From NCBI RefSeq assembly GCF_000308795.1, contig NZ_BAGK01000312.1:21747-85746 (forward strand): a stretch of DNA of 64,000 nt, in the 5' to 3' direction. The first letter of the stretch is position 1. Every line of letters starts with the position of its first letter. The stretch comes from Nocardia thailandica NBRC 100428. GTDB lineage: Bacteria > Actinomycetota > Actinomycetes > Mycobacteriales > Mycobacteriaceae. The notes beneath the pieces were generated by a model. The model saw nothing but the letters and a program-made list of their open reading frames with translations. It did no database searches and had not been told where the DNA came from. Of this stretch, positions 33,337 to 40,767 are shown one piece after another. The position numbers and the translations under genes were made by a program.

Positions 33337-34371
33337 ATGACCGGACGAATAGTAGCCCTGCGCTGTGTTCTCCTGCTGCTTGTTTCCGCACTCGTGTCGT
33401 GTTCGGCACCGGACCTTGTGCGTGACGGACTTGGGATCAGCGCCGATTCCGGTTGCGTCGACGCACGTGGCCCGAACTCCACACTCGACGAGCTCGCTGA
33501 CGCCATGATGTCGGCGACGTTCACCGATCCGACAACAGGAAGACGCACCAGCGTCGAAGAGCAAGCGCGAGAAATGGTCAACGCGTTCGAGACACTCACC
33601 GGCCCCATGGCATCGATCGATACCTCACCCGCAGTGGTCCGTGCCAAACTCATCAACGCCCTGTACTCGGCAGTGCCGGACGGCGGTGACGCCCGGTTCG
33701 CCGAAGCGGTATGCGAATACGACGCCTCGGTCTTCGCTCGGCTCGGCCTCATGTGGAACGACCCTCACCAGCTCACCCACACACCGCATTTGCTGCGCGC
33801 CAGCGGCCGCCTGGTCTGTGGCGAGGTCGATGACACTACCGCCGAGGCCTATCTTGAAGAGACAGACGAGCAGGCCGCCGCGGCCCAGGCCGATCCGCAA
33901 GTCTATGTCGCCGGGGAAATCACCAAGATCGAAGCCGTGTTGAATGATTGGACAGACGATCCTGACGAGACCGACACCGCCCGGCAGATCCGCGAAGGTC
34001 TGGAAGAATCGCTGAGGGTCCTTCGCGAACAGGATCCACATCAGGTCGCCGACGGCCTGAAAATGTTCCGGGACTTCAACTGGCTCGCCATCGAGCACCT
34101 GTGCCCATCCACGAGTGTGCTCGGCTTCGGAGAAGTTTGTGGGGAGGTCACCTCGCCACTGGGCCATAGACCGATGACCGTCCGCACGCATTCAGGCCCA
34201 ATCGATTGTGAATCTGCGCTTGAGATCGTTCGAACCTTCACCACCGGCGAACGCTCGGCGATCGCGCCGTGGGTATGTGCGTACAACAACGACGGCAACA
34301 CGACCGAAGTCGTCATGATCAACTGCCACAACGGGCTAGCACGGATCGTCGTGCCACGTAAGCCAGGCTGA
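33337..34371 (+). CDS. hypothetical lipoprotein
   Basis: 344 aa from ATG 33337; the frame is open to 33289 but the signal peptide starts here. The signal peptide IVALRCVLLLLVSALVSCS has a lipobox Cys. The mature protein is long, acidic and mostly helical (LDELADAMMSATFTDPTTGR, FAEAVCEYDASVFARLGLMW, QIREGLEESLRVLREQDPHQ). The cysteine-containing C-terminal half (HLCPSTSVLGFGEVCGEVTS, PIDCESALEIVRTFTTGERS, WVCAYNN) resembles exported Nocardia/Mycobacterium proteins. Function unknown. Confidence 0.85.
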   Translation: MTGRIVALRCVLLLLVSALVSCSAPDLVRDGLGISADSGCVDARGPNSTLDELADAMMSATFTDPTTGRRTSVEEQAREMVNAFETLTGPMASIDTSPAVVRAKLINALYSAVPDGGDARFAEAVCEYDASVFARLGLMWNDPHQLTHTPHLLRASGRLVCGEVDDTTAEAYLEETDEQAAAAQADPQVYVAGEITKIEAVLNDWTDDPDETDTARQIREGLEESLRVLREQDPHQVADGLKMFRDFNWLAIEHLCPSTSVLGFGEVCGEVTSPLGHRPMTVRTHSGPIDCESALEIVRTFTTGERSAIAPWVCAYNNDGNTTEVVMINCHNGLARIVVPRKPG

Positions 34372-34389
34372 TCGGCACGGCCTGGCGAC

Positions 34390-34780
34390 CGCACGCCTTG
34401 CACGGGTGTCGCGACGCGCTCGTGCTGCACCTGGCTGTGGCCGGCCTGTCCTGGGACACCATCTTCGCCCTGCGCCAACGCGACATCTCCCTGGCCGAGG
34501 ACCGCGTCGTCATCGGCTCCCAGCCCGTCATAGAACTGCCCGGGACCGGCCTGACCATCACCTGCCCGGTCGCGGTGACTCGCCGGTCGGCCACCGTGCT
34601 GGCCCACCGCACCCCGCCCCACGGGCCACATCACTCTCGAACACCTGCTCACCGGGGCCGAGGACGAGCCGGTTACTGCCCTGCTGCCACCGTAGGCCGA
34701 TCAGCCACTGCTGTGCGGCTTCGACGAGCGCGGGCTCGCCGAGGGCCTTGTCGATGAACTGGTGGTGCGGTCATCGGTCG
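34390..34780 (+). pseudogene. degenerate gene fragment of unknown family
   Basis: A plus-strand frame reads CRDALVLHLAVAGLSWDTIF and RQRDISLAEDRVVIGSQP up to ~34570. After a frameshift, GHITLEHLLTGAEDEPVTAL runs to a TAG, and LLCGFDERGLAEGLVDELVV follows in the same frame. The pieces look like one decayed gene. The first part is faintly like the start of a tyrosine-recombinase catalytic domain, but I would not assign it. Confidence 0.5.
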
Positions 34781-35045
34781 CTGTCAGGGGCCGGACCGTG
34801 GTAGGGGTTCCTGCGGCTGCGCGGGCATTGGGTGAATCCTGAGCGGGCACGTAGTGGCCGCTGCGCGCAGCGATCAGCGCGGGTGTCGGTGGTCGCGTAG
34901 TCGCGCAGGGTGCGGTGAGCCGCGCGGCGAACTGATCGAGTTGCTCGGGTGAGAGGTTCGCGCAGGTGACGGCGGCGTGCAGGAGCTGGTGGCGCACGGT
35001 GGCCAGGGTTGCCGCAGGCGGGGCAGGTCGGGGCGTATCGGGCAT
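34701..35045 (-). CDS. small hypothetical protein, possibly truncated
   Basis: 114 aa from ATG 35045. The first ~50 residues are coherent (AATLATVRHQLLHAAVTCAN, LSPEQLDQFAARLT). The Thr/Ser/Pro-rich remainder overlaps the opposite-strand pseudogene and is probably not original coding sequence. A LexA-box-like sequence lies 20 bp upstream, so it may be damage-inducible. Confidence 0.4.
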   Translation of the reverse strand: MPDTPRPAPPAATLATVRHQLLHAAVTCANLSPEQLDQFAARLTAPCATTRPPTPALIAARSGHYVPAQDSPNARAAAGTPTTVRPLTATDDRTTSSSTRPSASPRSSKPHSSG

Positions 35046-35064
35046 GGGCGCACACTACTCGGAA

Positions 35065-35080
35065 TCGAACTTATGTGCGA
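35065..35080 (-). promoter_or_regulatory. LexA (SOS) box-like site
   Basis: TCGAAC-TTAT-GTGCGA differs from the mycobacterial SOS box TCGAAC-N4-GTTCGA at one position. It lies 20 bp upstream of the minus-strand start at 35045. Confidence 0.5.
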
Positions 35081-35171
35081 CCATGTGGATGCTGGCATGT
35101 CGGCCCACTGTCGATGTCGGTCGTTGGCGGTGTGAACCCGTCTCGGCCGATATCGGCACGGCGGGGTGGCC

Positions 35172-35354
35172 TCAGTTGGGGGCCGGACGCAACCATTCGA
35201 CCCGGGTGACCCAGGCGTAGGTGCCGGGCGTGTCTGCGACAGGCTGGACGCGCACCTGGCTGGGGTTGCCGTCGACGTCGATTTCGAGAATCTCGAGGTC
35301 GGTGGCGGTGGCCTCGCCGATCACGCGCACGCGATCGCCCACGGAATAGCTCAT
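35172..35354 (-). CDS. small beta-barrel-like protein
   Basis: 60 aa from ATG 35354. MSYSVGDRVRVIGEATATDL, LEILEIDVDGNPSQVRVQPV and TYAWVTRVEWLRP form an SH3/KOW-like pattern of beta strands. Short proteins of this kind accompany plasmid gene blocks; function unknown. Confidence 0.72.
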   Translation of the reverse strand: MSYSVGDRVRVIGEATATDLEILEIDVDGNPSQVRVQPVADTPGTYAWVTRVEWLRPAPN

Positions 35355-35426
35355 GACCGCAGGATATCGGTACGCCGGTACCGGAACGGCGAGGCTACCT
35401 CGGCTCGCCCCGTTCGGGTGACGGCT

Positions 35427-35888
35427 CTATGTCGTGGCCGGGTCCGGCTGGGAGTCGAAGCTGATCGACATGGTTCGGGCGGTGACGGTGATTGTCATTG
35501 TGGTGCCTCGGGGGGCGTGGTGGCGGATGAGTTCGATCAACGTCATCGGCGCCTCGGGGCTGCCGTAGTCGGCGGTGAGCGGGAGGTGTTCGGCGAAGTC
35601 GTCGCCGCCGACCGGGGTGCCGTCGAACCGGGCGCCGGAGTTTCCGTCGTAGCCGCGGGCGTAGGCGACCCGGGCTGGGCTACGCGGGTCGTCGGGGCGG
35701 GCGAGTTCGCGGGGGATGCCGTTGGACATCACGTAGGTGCCCTGGTCCTTGACCCAGACCAGGCTCGGCGGCACCGGGCTGGGTTTGTCGTCGTCCCAGT
35801 CCGGCCAGCTGTGTTCGGGGGCGGTCATGGCGTGCTCGGCTAGGGCGGCGACCTCACGCAGGTCGAAGACGAGTTCCATCGAATCCAT
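35427..35888 (-). CDS. DUF3085-like protein
   Basis: 153 aa from ATG 35888 (ATG 35879 is the alternative). ELVFDLREVAALAEHAMTAP, PSLVWVKDQGTYVMSNGIPR and RVAYARGYDG match my memory of the DUF3085 family found on plasmids and phages. The C-terminus has MTITVTARTMSISFDSQPD. Its role is not known. Its upstream region is shared with the divergent zinc-finger gene and its LexA-like box. Confidence 0.75.
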   Translation of the reverse strand: MDSMELVFDLREVAALAEHAMTAPEHSWPDWDDDKPSPVPPSLVWVKDQGTYVMSNGIPRELARPDDPRSPARVAYARGYDGNSGARFDGTPVGGDDFAEHLPLTADYGSPEAPMTLIELIRHHAPRGTTMTITVTARTMSISFDSQPDPATT

Positions 35889-35939
35889 GCATTGCTCCTG
35901 AGTTGGTGGTGGCGTCGGCGGGATCGGCCGGCGCTATAG

Positions 35940-35955
35940 TCGAATGTGTGTTCGA
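35940..35955 (+). promoter_or_regulatory. LexA (SOS) box-like site after a TATAGT -10
   Basis: TCGAAT-GTGT-GTTCGA has a single mismatch to the SOS box TCGAAC-N4-GTTCGA. A -10-like TATAGT sits directly upstream (35935-35940), so LexA bound here would cover the transcription start of the rightward gene and could also affect the leftward DUF3085-like gene. Confidence 0.55.
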
Positions 35956-36263
35956 ATGAGTGGCGGTTGATCTTGGAGGTCGACGGCGTCGTGGTGGCTG
36001 GCGATGGGCTGGTGTTCACCGGGTCGCGGTGGGTGAATCCGAGTCCGGTGTTCTGCCACCACGGGCACCGGTTCGCGCCGCAGAAGATGCTGGTGGGGTG
36101 GCGGTTCTGCCGGACCCTGCCCGGTGGCGGGCACCGCAGCTACTACTGCCGCGTCTGCGGTGATGAGGTCCTGATCCCCGAACCGGGTCCAGGCTGCGAT
36201 CACCGCGACTTCGACGAACGTCCGACCGGAAACGGCGGCGCCCGCGAAACGGAGCAGGGCTGA
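35946..36263 (+). CDS. small zinc-binding protein, possibly SOS-controlled
   Basis: The frame reads 105 aa from GTG 35946, but that codon lies within the LexA-like box. GTG 35991, 11 bp after GGAGG, is a better start and would give 90 aa. Cys/His residues VFCHHGHRF, FCRTLPGGGH, YYCRVCGDEV and CDHRD suggest zinc binding. It is the only plus-strand gene in this block. Function unknown. Confidence 0.65.
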   Translation: MCSNEWRLILEVDGVVVAGDGLVFTGSRWVNPSPVFCHHGHRFAPQKMLVGWRFCRTLPGGGHRSYYCRVCGDEVLIPEPGPGCDHRDFDERPTGNGGARETEQG

Positions 36264-36352
36264 CTCCTCGGCCCGGCACTCCTCGCAGATCAGGACGCTG
36301 TTGTCGTTCTCGTGCCGACCATTCCTGGGGTCAGAGGGGCGCACCCGGCGGG

Positions 36353-36381
36353 TTGTCCACAGTGATATTCCACAGCTGTGG
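36353..36381. promoter_or_regulatory. DnaA-box-like site and palindrome between convergent genes
   Basis: TTGTCCACA (36353-36361) is the actinobacterial consensus DnaA box. It is followed by the 12-bp palindrome CCACAGCTGTGG (36370-36381), whose right half runs into TGTGGATC, another partial box. This could be replication-related or simply a small terminator. Confidence 0.4.
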
Positions 36382-36390
36382 ATCTTGTCG

Positions 36391-37095
36391 TCAGTCGGTG
36401 CCGGGCTGATCGAGTAGAACCCAGAGGCTGTGGGTGGCAACGAGCAGGCCCAGGACATCGAAGGGCAGTCGGTCTTCGGCGTCGGGGGCTGCGTCACGGA
36501 CCTTGCGCAGCCTCCGGAACGGTGTGTCGCGCAGGGCGATTCCGGTGAGTTCGGGTGTGCGTGAGTCGGCGGGCACGGTGATGATCCGGTAGTCGTGCAG
36601 GTGGATCCACGCCTCATACCAGGCTTCGGTCGGTGCGCCTTGGCGTGGTGTGCTGGTCTCGGGTGGGGACTGCGGTGTCCAGAACTGGCAGTGGCAGTGC
36701 GGATCTCCACACACTGGAGGTGTGCCTGCACTGGTGGGGTTGAACCGGTCGGTCTTGCCGGAAAGCAGGACGCAGGCCTGGCGGGAGTAGTGCGCGCACT
36801 CGGGATGGCAGCCGGGTTCGACGGCCACGCCACGCTGATAGTCCGAGGACCGGATCATCACCACCGCGACCTCGTCGAGGCGCTGCCCGCAGATCTGGCA
36901 ACGCCTCTCGTGCAGTACATGGCGCATGCGGGCGGCGTCGACCTGGCCCCAGACGGGGCGGGTGCGGTCGCGGTGGGTCACGGTGATGTAGGGGATGACC
37001 AGCCCGGCCGAGGTCGGCGCCCCGGCCAGGCGAGCCGGGATCGCCACCCGCTCACCGGGCGAGGGTCGGGATCGGGGACAGGGGTTTTCGGACAT
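36391..37095 (-). CDS. cysteine-rich phage/plasmid hypothetical protein
   Basis: 234 aa from ATG 37095. It begins NPCPRSRPSPGERVAIPARL, then has RRCQICGQRLDEVAVVMI, EPGCHPECAHYSRQACVLLS and CGDPHCHCQFW. This is the pattern of a zinc-binding protein common on actinobacterial plasmids and phages, often mislabelled as a cell-envelope OmpA protein in databases. The C-terminal half is alpha/beta (AWYEAWIHLHDYRIITVPAD). The 5' end overlaps the preceding gene by 118 bp, which is unusual. Function unknown. Confidence 0.8.
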   Translation of the reverse strand: MSENPCPRSRPSPGERVAIPARLAGAPTSAGLVIPYITVTHRDRTRPVWGQVDAARMRHVLHERRCQICGQRLDEVAVVMIRSSDYQRGVAVEPGCHPECAHYSRQACVLLSGKTDRFNPTSAGTPPVCGDPHCHCQFWTPQSPPETSTPRQGAPTEAWYEAWIHLHDYRIITVPADSRTPELTGIALRDTPFRRLRKVRDAAPDAEDRLPFDVLGLLVATHSLWVLLDQPGTD

Positions 37096-37334
37096 GGACG
37101 ACTCGCATCTGCCGACGCTACTGGGGCAGCGGTGTCAGCGGTGAGGGGGTGGGCGACCAGGACCACGGTTGCGGTTCGGTCGGGCTGGAACGGTGTTTGC
37201 ACGCGCAGGTGGATCAGCGTGACCAGCGATCCGACACCCGGGTCTCCCGCGGCCCAGGGCAGGTGCCGGTCGGGGTCGAGGGCGGGCATCTGGGCGCGGA
37301 GCCAGGCGTTGAGCTGGCGGGCGTCGCCGATCAC
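36978..37334 (-). CDS. small hypothetical protein, coupled upstream
   Basis: 118 aa from GTG 37334, whose GTGA overlaps the stop of the preceding gene. The first ~70 residues are well-formed (IGDARQLNAWLRAQMPALDP, GVGSLVTLIHLRVQTPFQ, TATVVLVAHPL). The last ~40, which overlap the next gene in another register, are Pro/Arg-rich and may not be constrained. Probably real, with an uncertain C-terminus. Confidence 0.55.
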   Translation of the reverse strand: MIGDARQLNAWLRAQMPALDPDRHLPWAAGDPGVGSLVTLIHLRVQTPFQPDRTATVVLVAHPLTADTAAPVASADASRPCPKTPVPDPDPRPVSGWRSRLAWPGRRPRPGWSSPTSP

Positions 37335-37837
37335 GTGGGCGTGGTGACCCAGTCGGCGCCGGTGCTCAGGTTGAACCCGTAGACTCCCACCAACAGCGGC
37401 GGGTTGAAGGACGCGGCGACGACCGAGGCAGGCAGGACGGCTTCCTGTCCGGAGTAGGCCCACCAGCCTGCCGCGATCACCCAGGCGCCGCGACGCGCCT
37501 CGGCGGGCATCAGCCGCCAGCTGATCGCGTCGGCCGCTGCCCGGTACGGGTCGGGTTCCCAGGTCGAGAGGATGACCCCGCCACCGAGGTCGGTGACAGC
37601 CGGCTGGGCGTGCTCCACGCGGACCAACGCCATCGCCGGATGCACGCCCACCGCTCTCGGGCCGGGGGCGTTCGCGAAGGCGGCGAGGCGGATGCCAGGT
37701 CCGGGTGGGGTGGCGAAAGCGGCGTGCCAGCCGACGACCTGGACCTCGAACGGCGCGGGCACGGGGTGAACGCGGGCGGTGTAGCGATTCACCTCGGGCC
37801 GATCGTCCTCGGTGGCCAGACCGGTGCGGGTGCTCAC
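37331..37837 (-). CDS. hypothetical protein of the amidoligase block
   Basis: 168 aa from ATG 37837, overlapping the previous stop (ATGA). FEVQVVGWHAAFATPPGPGI, AVGVHPAMALVRVEHAQPAV, RGAWVIAAGWWAYSGQEAVL and NPPLLVGVYGFN form an alpha/beta protein. It is in a chain of three genes with 4-bp overlaps. Not recognised. Confidence 0.75.
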   Translation of the reverse strand: MSTRTGLATEDDRPEVNRYTARVHPVPAPFEVQVVGWHAAFATPPGPGIRLAAFANAPGPRAVGVHPAMALVRVEHAQPAVTDLGGGVILSTWEPDPYRAAADAISWRLMPAEARRGAWVIAAGWWAYSGQEAVLPASVVAASFNPPLLVGVYGFNLSTGADWVTTPT

Positions 37838-38172
37838 TCAAGACCCTTCCCGGCCTCAGGGGAGGCGGAACTCGGGAGGCGGTGGCGCTGAACGGTTTCG
37901 ATGAACCGCAGCGGCACGATCACCTGTTCGCCGTCGGGGGTGGTCAGGGTGGTGTAGCGCGGCTGCACCGCGGTGACCATGGCCGGGGCCAGCGAGTGCC
38001 CGCCGCGGGTACGGACGGTGACGGCGTCGCCGTCGCGGTGGGCGGCGGCGAGTTCGGCGGTCAGGCTCGCCGGGGTGGTCTCAGCACCGGAGGGTTGAGT
38101 CGCGGGTGCGAGCAGGGTGGTGACCGCGGCGCGCAACCGGCTACGCAGCGGAACGGTGAGGGACTGTGTCAT
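37834..38172 (-). CDS. hypothetical protein of the amidoligase block
   Basis: 112 aa from ATG 38172 with GGAGG 6 bp upstream. A helical N-terminus (SLTVPLRSRLRAAVTTLLAP) is followed by a beta-rich part (GDAVTVRTRGGHSLAPAMVT, TLTTPDGEQVIVPLRFIETV). It ends in AGKGLE. The terminal Glu is noted because amidoligases act on carboxylates, but nothing else supports it as a substrate. Confidence 0.75.
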   Translation of the reverse strand: MTQSLTVPLRSRLRAAVTTLLAPATQPSGAETTPASLTAELAAAHRDGDAVTVRTRGGHSLAPAMVTAVQPRYTTLTTPDGEQVIVPLRFIETVQRHRLPSSASPEAGKGLE

Positions 38173-38315
38173 GGGGAACCTCCAGAGCGCGGATGAATAC
38201 GACGGACCCGGCGCAGCCGAGCCCGACAGGCGAAGGGGGTTTGCGATCTCGGCAGGCGCAGACGTGCCCACGCCTGGCGGGGCGTGGGCATCTTCTGGTG
38301 AGCCTGGTGTGGGGT

Positions 38316-38645
38316 TCAGTCGGTGGTGGGTTTGTGCAGGATGAGTTGGTTGCTGGTGGATCCGACGTGGCCGGTGCGTCCGTGGTAGTGGATGGCGCGT
38401 TCGTCGGTGTAGGGGATGCCGTTGCGGTGGGCCCAGGCGGCCATGGCGTCGAGGTTGTAGCTGGCGGAGCTGAAGTACTTCGCGCCCAGAGCGTTCCAGG
38501 TCTTGAAGCGGCCGAGTGCGTGCCGGGGAAGTCCGGCTGCGGTTTCGAGGTCGTGCCAGAGCTGTGGGGTGTGGACCCAGATCGTGAGGCTGCGCTCGAT
38601 CTCGATGCCGGCTGCGGTGGTGGCTGTCGGTGTGTGGTCGTGCAT
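38316..38645 (-). CDS. hypothetical protein directly after the GATase gene
   Basis: 109 aa from ATG 38645, one base after the stop of the GATase-like gene. EIERSLTIWVHTPQLWHDLE, HALGRFKTWNALGAKYFSSA, MAAWAHRNGIPYTDERAIHY and SNQLILHKPTTD suggest a small globular protein. It is only seen after the second amidoligase/GATase unit, so it is a candidate partner or substrate of the system. Not recognised. Confidence 0.75.
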   Translation of the reverse strand: MHDHTPTATTAAGIEIERSLTIWVHTPQLWHDLETAAGLPRHALGRFKTWNALGAKYFSSASYNLDAMAAWAHRNGIPYTDERAIHYHGRTGHVGSTSNQLILHKPTTD

Positions 38646-38646
38646 G

Positions 38647-39411
38647 TCAGGCGGTTTCGAGGTCGGCGAGGTCGCTGTAGGGATCGGTCCCGGTTGTGGC
38701 GCAACGGCAGTGGGGGAAGGGCATGTCGCAGGCTCGGCAGTGTCCGCAGCTGGGGCAGTGGAGCTGGTCGGGTTCGGTGTAGTGGTAGCACTGCAGGCAG
38801 CAGCCGTCATCGTCGTCGAGGTCGCTGGTGGGCCACTGGTAGTAGCGGGCGTCCTGGAAGGACAGGTTGGAGTACCAGACGCCCGCGATCCAGTGGCCGC
38901 GGTGTTCGTTGAGCAGGTAGGCGGGCTGTTTGTAGGCGGGGTCGACGGTGAGGATGACGGCTTTGTCGGCGCCGAGCCAGGCCTGCATGCGGGTGTGTCC
39001 GGTCCAGGAGTCCAGCGGCCCGAACGGTTGGCGGGGCAGGAAGTCCTCGGCGGCGATGCGGGTATCCGAGCGTGGATCACCGTCGAGGGGGTGCACGTGG
39101 GAGGGCAGGATCCCGTTGTGCGCGAACACCGTGCGCTCGTCACCACCGAGGGGGAAGGGGTGGCAGTTGCTGGTGTCGTGGCGGCCGTGGGTGGCCAGCC
39201 GGGAATGGAACAAGGCGGGCCCGTCGGGGTGGTGGGTGCGGGTTTCGGCGAACTCGGTGATCACCGAGAGGGGGTCCATGCCGCGCCCGGTCAGGATCCG
39301 GTCGCCGGCGTGGATGGCCCAGCCGTGCCCGTCGGGGTTGACCAACGCACCACCGGCCAGGGCGTCGAGGTCGGGGCTGGTGTTGGGTGGGTAGAAGGTC
39401 AGGATGCACAT
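38647..39411 (-). CDS. class II glutamine-amidotransferase-like Ntn hydrolase, copy B, with zinc fingers
   Basis: 254 aa from ATG 39411, chosen so that Cys2 becomes the N-terminal nucleophile after Met removal (MCILTFYPP). The Ntn core has VNPDGHGWAI, ALFHSRLATHG, NCHPFPL and FAHNGILPSH, the pattern of class II GATases. RSDTRIAAEDFLPRQPFG and AVILTVDPAYKQPAYLLN follow. The C-terminus is a zinc module (CLQCYHY...CPSCGHCRAC...CRC). The start overlaps the amidoligase gene by 13 bp in another register. It probably hydrolyses an amide, releasing ammonia or a modified residue; the substrate is unknown. Confidence 0.88.
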   Translation of the reverse strand: MCILTFYPPNTSPDLDALAGGALVNPDGHGWAIHAGDRILTGRGMDPLSVITEFAETRTHHPDGPALFHSRLATHGRHDTSNCHPFPLGGDERTVFAHNGILPSHVHPLDGDPRSDTRIAAEDFLPRQPFGPLDSWTGHTRMQAWLGADKAVILTVDPAYKQPAYLLNEHRGHWIAGVWYSNLSFQDARYYQWPTSDLDDDDGCCLQCYHYTEPDQLHCPSCGHCRACDMPFPHCRCATTGTDPYSDLADLETA

Positions 39412-40664
39412 GCCAGCTCCCGGTCGGCGTCGATGTCGGGGGTGAGGTGGTCGAAGGCACCGATGTCGGTGAGGGCGGCGAGTTCGGCGGTCAGCGGCGC
39501 GTACTCGGCGCGGTCGGCGACCCAGGCGGTGAACGCCTGCCAGGTCCAGCCGCCGCGGGTGGAGATGTCGGGAATGGTGAGGTGGCGGGTGTATTCGACG
39601 CTGGCGTGGGCGAAGGCGAACGCGGCCTGGACCTGCTGGCGGTAGAGCGAGGCACCGAAGATCCGCAGCTCGAAAGTCTGGCGCGGCAGGGTGTTGACCG
39701 CCTGATAGCGGCCGACACACTGATTGCCTCGTGCGGCGTGGCGGTGGTCGATGTGGTCGGCGGTGAACATCGCCCACTGCGACTCGCGTCGCGCCAGCAC
39801 GGTGACGTGGTTGTCGTTGCGGTAGATCAGGCGCAGCCACCGGTAGATGTGGGCGGGGGAGTCGAAACCGGCGCGGGAGAGATGGATGTGGATCCCGACC
39901 TCGGAATCGGTGAAAGCGCCCAGCAGCCGCAGCCGCGGCAGCACACCCCACGGGAACTCGCTGATCGCGTAGTCATAGGACATGGGATGGGTGACCACTT
40001 CGAACCCGCACGACACCGACGCCTCGTCCTTGAGATAACCGAGGTCGCCGAGCGTGGCGGTGGCGGTGGCCACGGCGTCGTCGAAAGCGTCGGCGGGGAC
40101 GTGGAGTTCGAGCTCAAGACCGAGGTGCAGGGGGCCGGTGCCGTGGAAGATCGGGTCGGGTTTGTAGTCGCTGTGCCACAGGCTCGCGTTCGGGTGGCGG
40201 CGTGCGCAGCTGTCGCAATATCGGTCGGTGGTGGCGATGAGGGTGTCGCAGTAGTCGTCGGCGCAGAACTGGTAGTCGCTGTCGGCGCAGGACTGGCACA
40301 CGATCCGCTCGCCCTCGACGAGGTTGTAGTCCTCGACGCGGACCTCGCAGTCGGCGCACACGTTGTAAGTGCGGGAGCAGTCTTCGCACACGTCACCGCC
40401 GCCGGAGATCGCGGTGTAATACTCGGTGTAGCGGTGGCAGTCATCGCAGCGCGACCACCGCACCCGGCACCCAGCGCACCGGTAGGCGCCGTCAGCGCAT
40501 TCAGCGGTCTCCCGCGCGGGCAGATCGCAGCCGAAGCACAAATCCAGCTCGGCCACACAGTCCTGACACAACCGCTCACGCTCAGCGGTATCGACGAGCA
40601 CACCGAACGTGGGCCGGGACGAGCAATCCTGGCAGGCCGGGCGTTCCAGCACAGCAGTGGGCAT
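39399..40664 (-). CDS. GS-like amidoligase with N-terminal zinc-finger array, copy B
   Basis: 421 aa from ATG 40664 with GGAAGGAC upstream. Residues ~8-175 contain about ten CxxC pairs (CQDC, CFGC, CAGC, CDDC, CEDC, CADC, CQSC, CDSC and others), a tandem zinc-ribbon array. The C-terminal domain has LHLGLELELHVPADAFDD, CGFEVVTHPMSYDYAISEFP, SEVGIHIHLSRAGFDS, VGRYQAVNTLPR and QTFELRIFGASLYRQQV. These are the metal/ATP-binding and substrate signatures of glutamine-synthetase-like COOH-NH2 (amido)ligases. It likely forms an amide bond using ATP. It is paired with its GATase, and the whole unit is duplicated at 40.8-42.8 kb. Confidence 0.88.
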   Translation of the reverse strand: MPTAVLERPACQDCSSRPTFGVLVDTAERERLCQDCVAELDLCFGCDLPARETAECADGAYRCAGCRVRWSRCDDCHRYTEYYTAISGGGDVCEDCSRTYNVCADCEVRVEDYNLVEGERIVCQSCADSDYQFCADDYCDTLIATTDRYCDSCARRHPNASLWHSDYKPDPIFHGTGPLHLGLELELHVPADAFDDAVATATATLGDLGYLKDEASVSCGFEVVTHPMSYDYAISEFPWGVLPRLRLLGAFTDSEVGIHIHLSRAGFDSPAHIYRWLRLIYRNDNHVTVLARRESQWAMFTADHIDHRHAARGNQCVGRYQAVNTLPRQTFELRIFGASLYRQQVQAAFAFAHASVEYTRHLTIPDISTRGGWTWQAFTAWVADRAEYAPLTAELAALTDIGAFDHLTPDIDADRELACAS

Positions 40665-40767
40665 GAAGAGTCCTTCCGGAAAATACGGAAAGCCCGCACC
40701 AGCCGTGGTCTGGTGCGGGCATTCGAGAGGTAGGGCGTTGGACGGGTCTAGGTGGGTCTCGAAGTGA

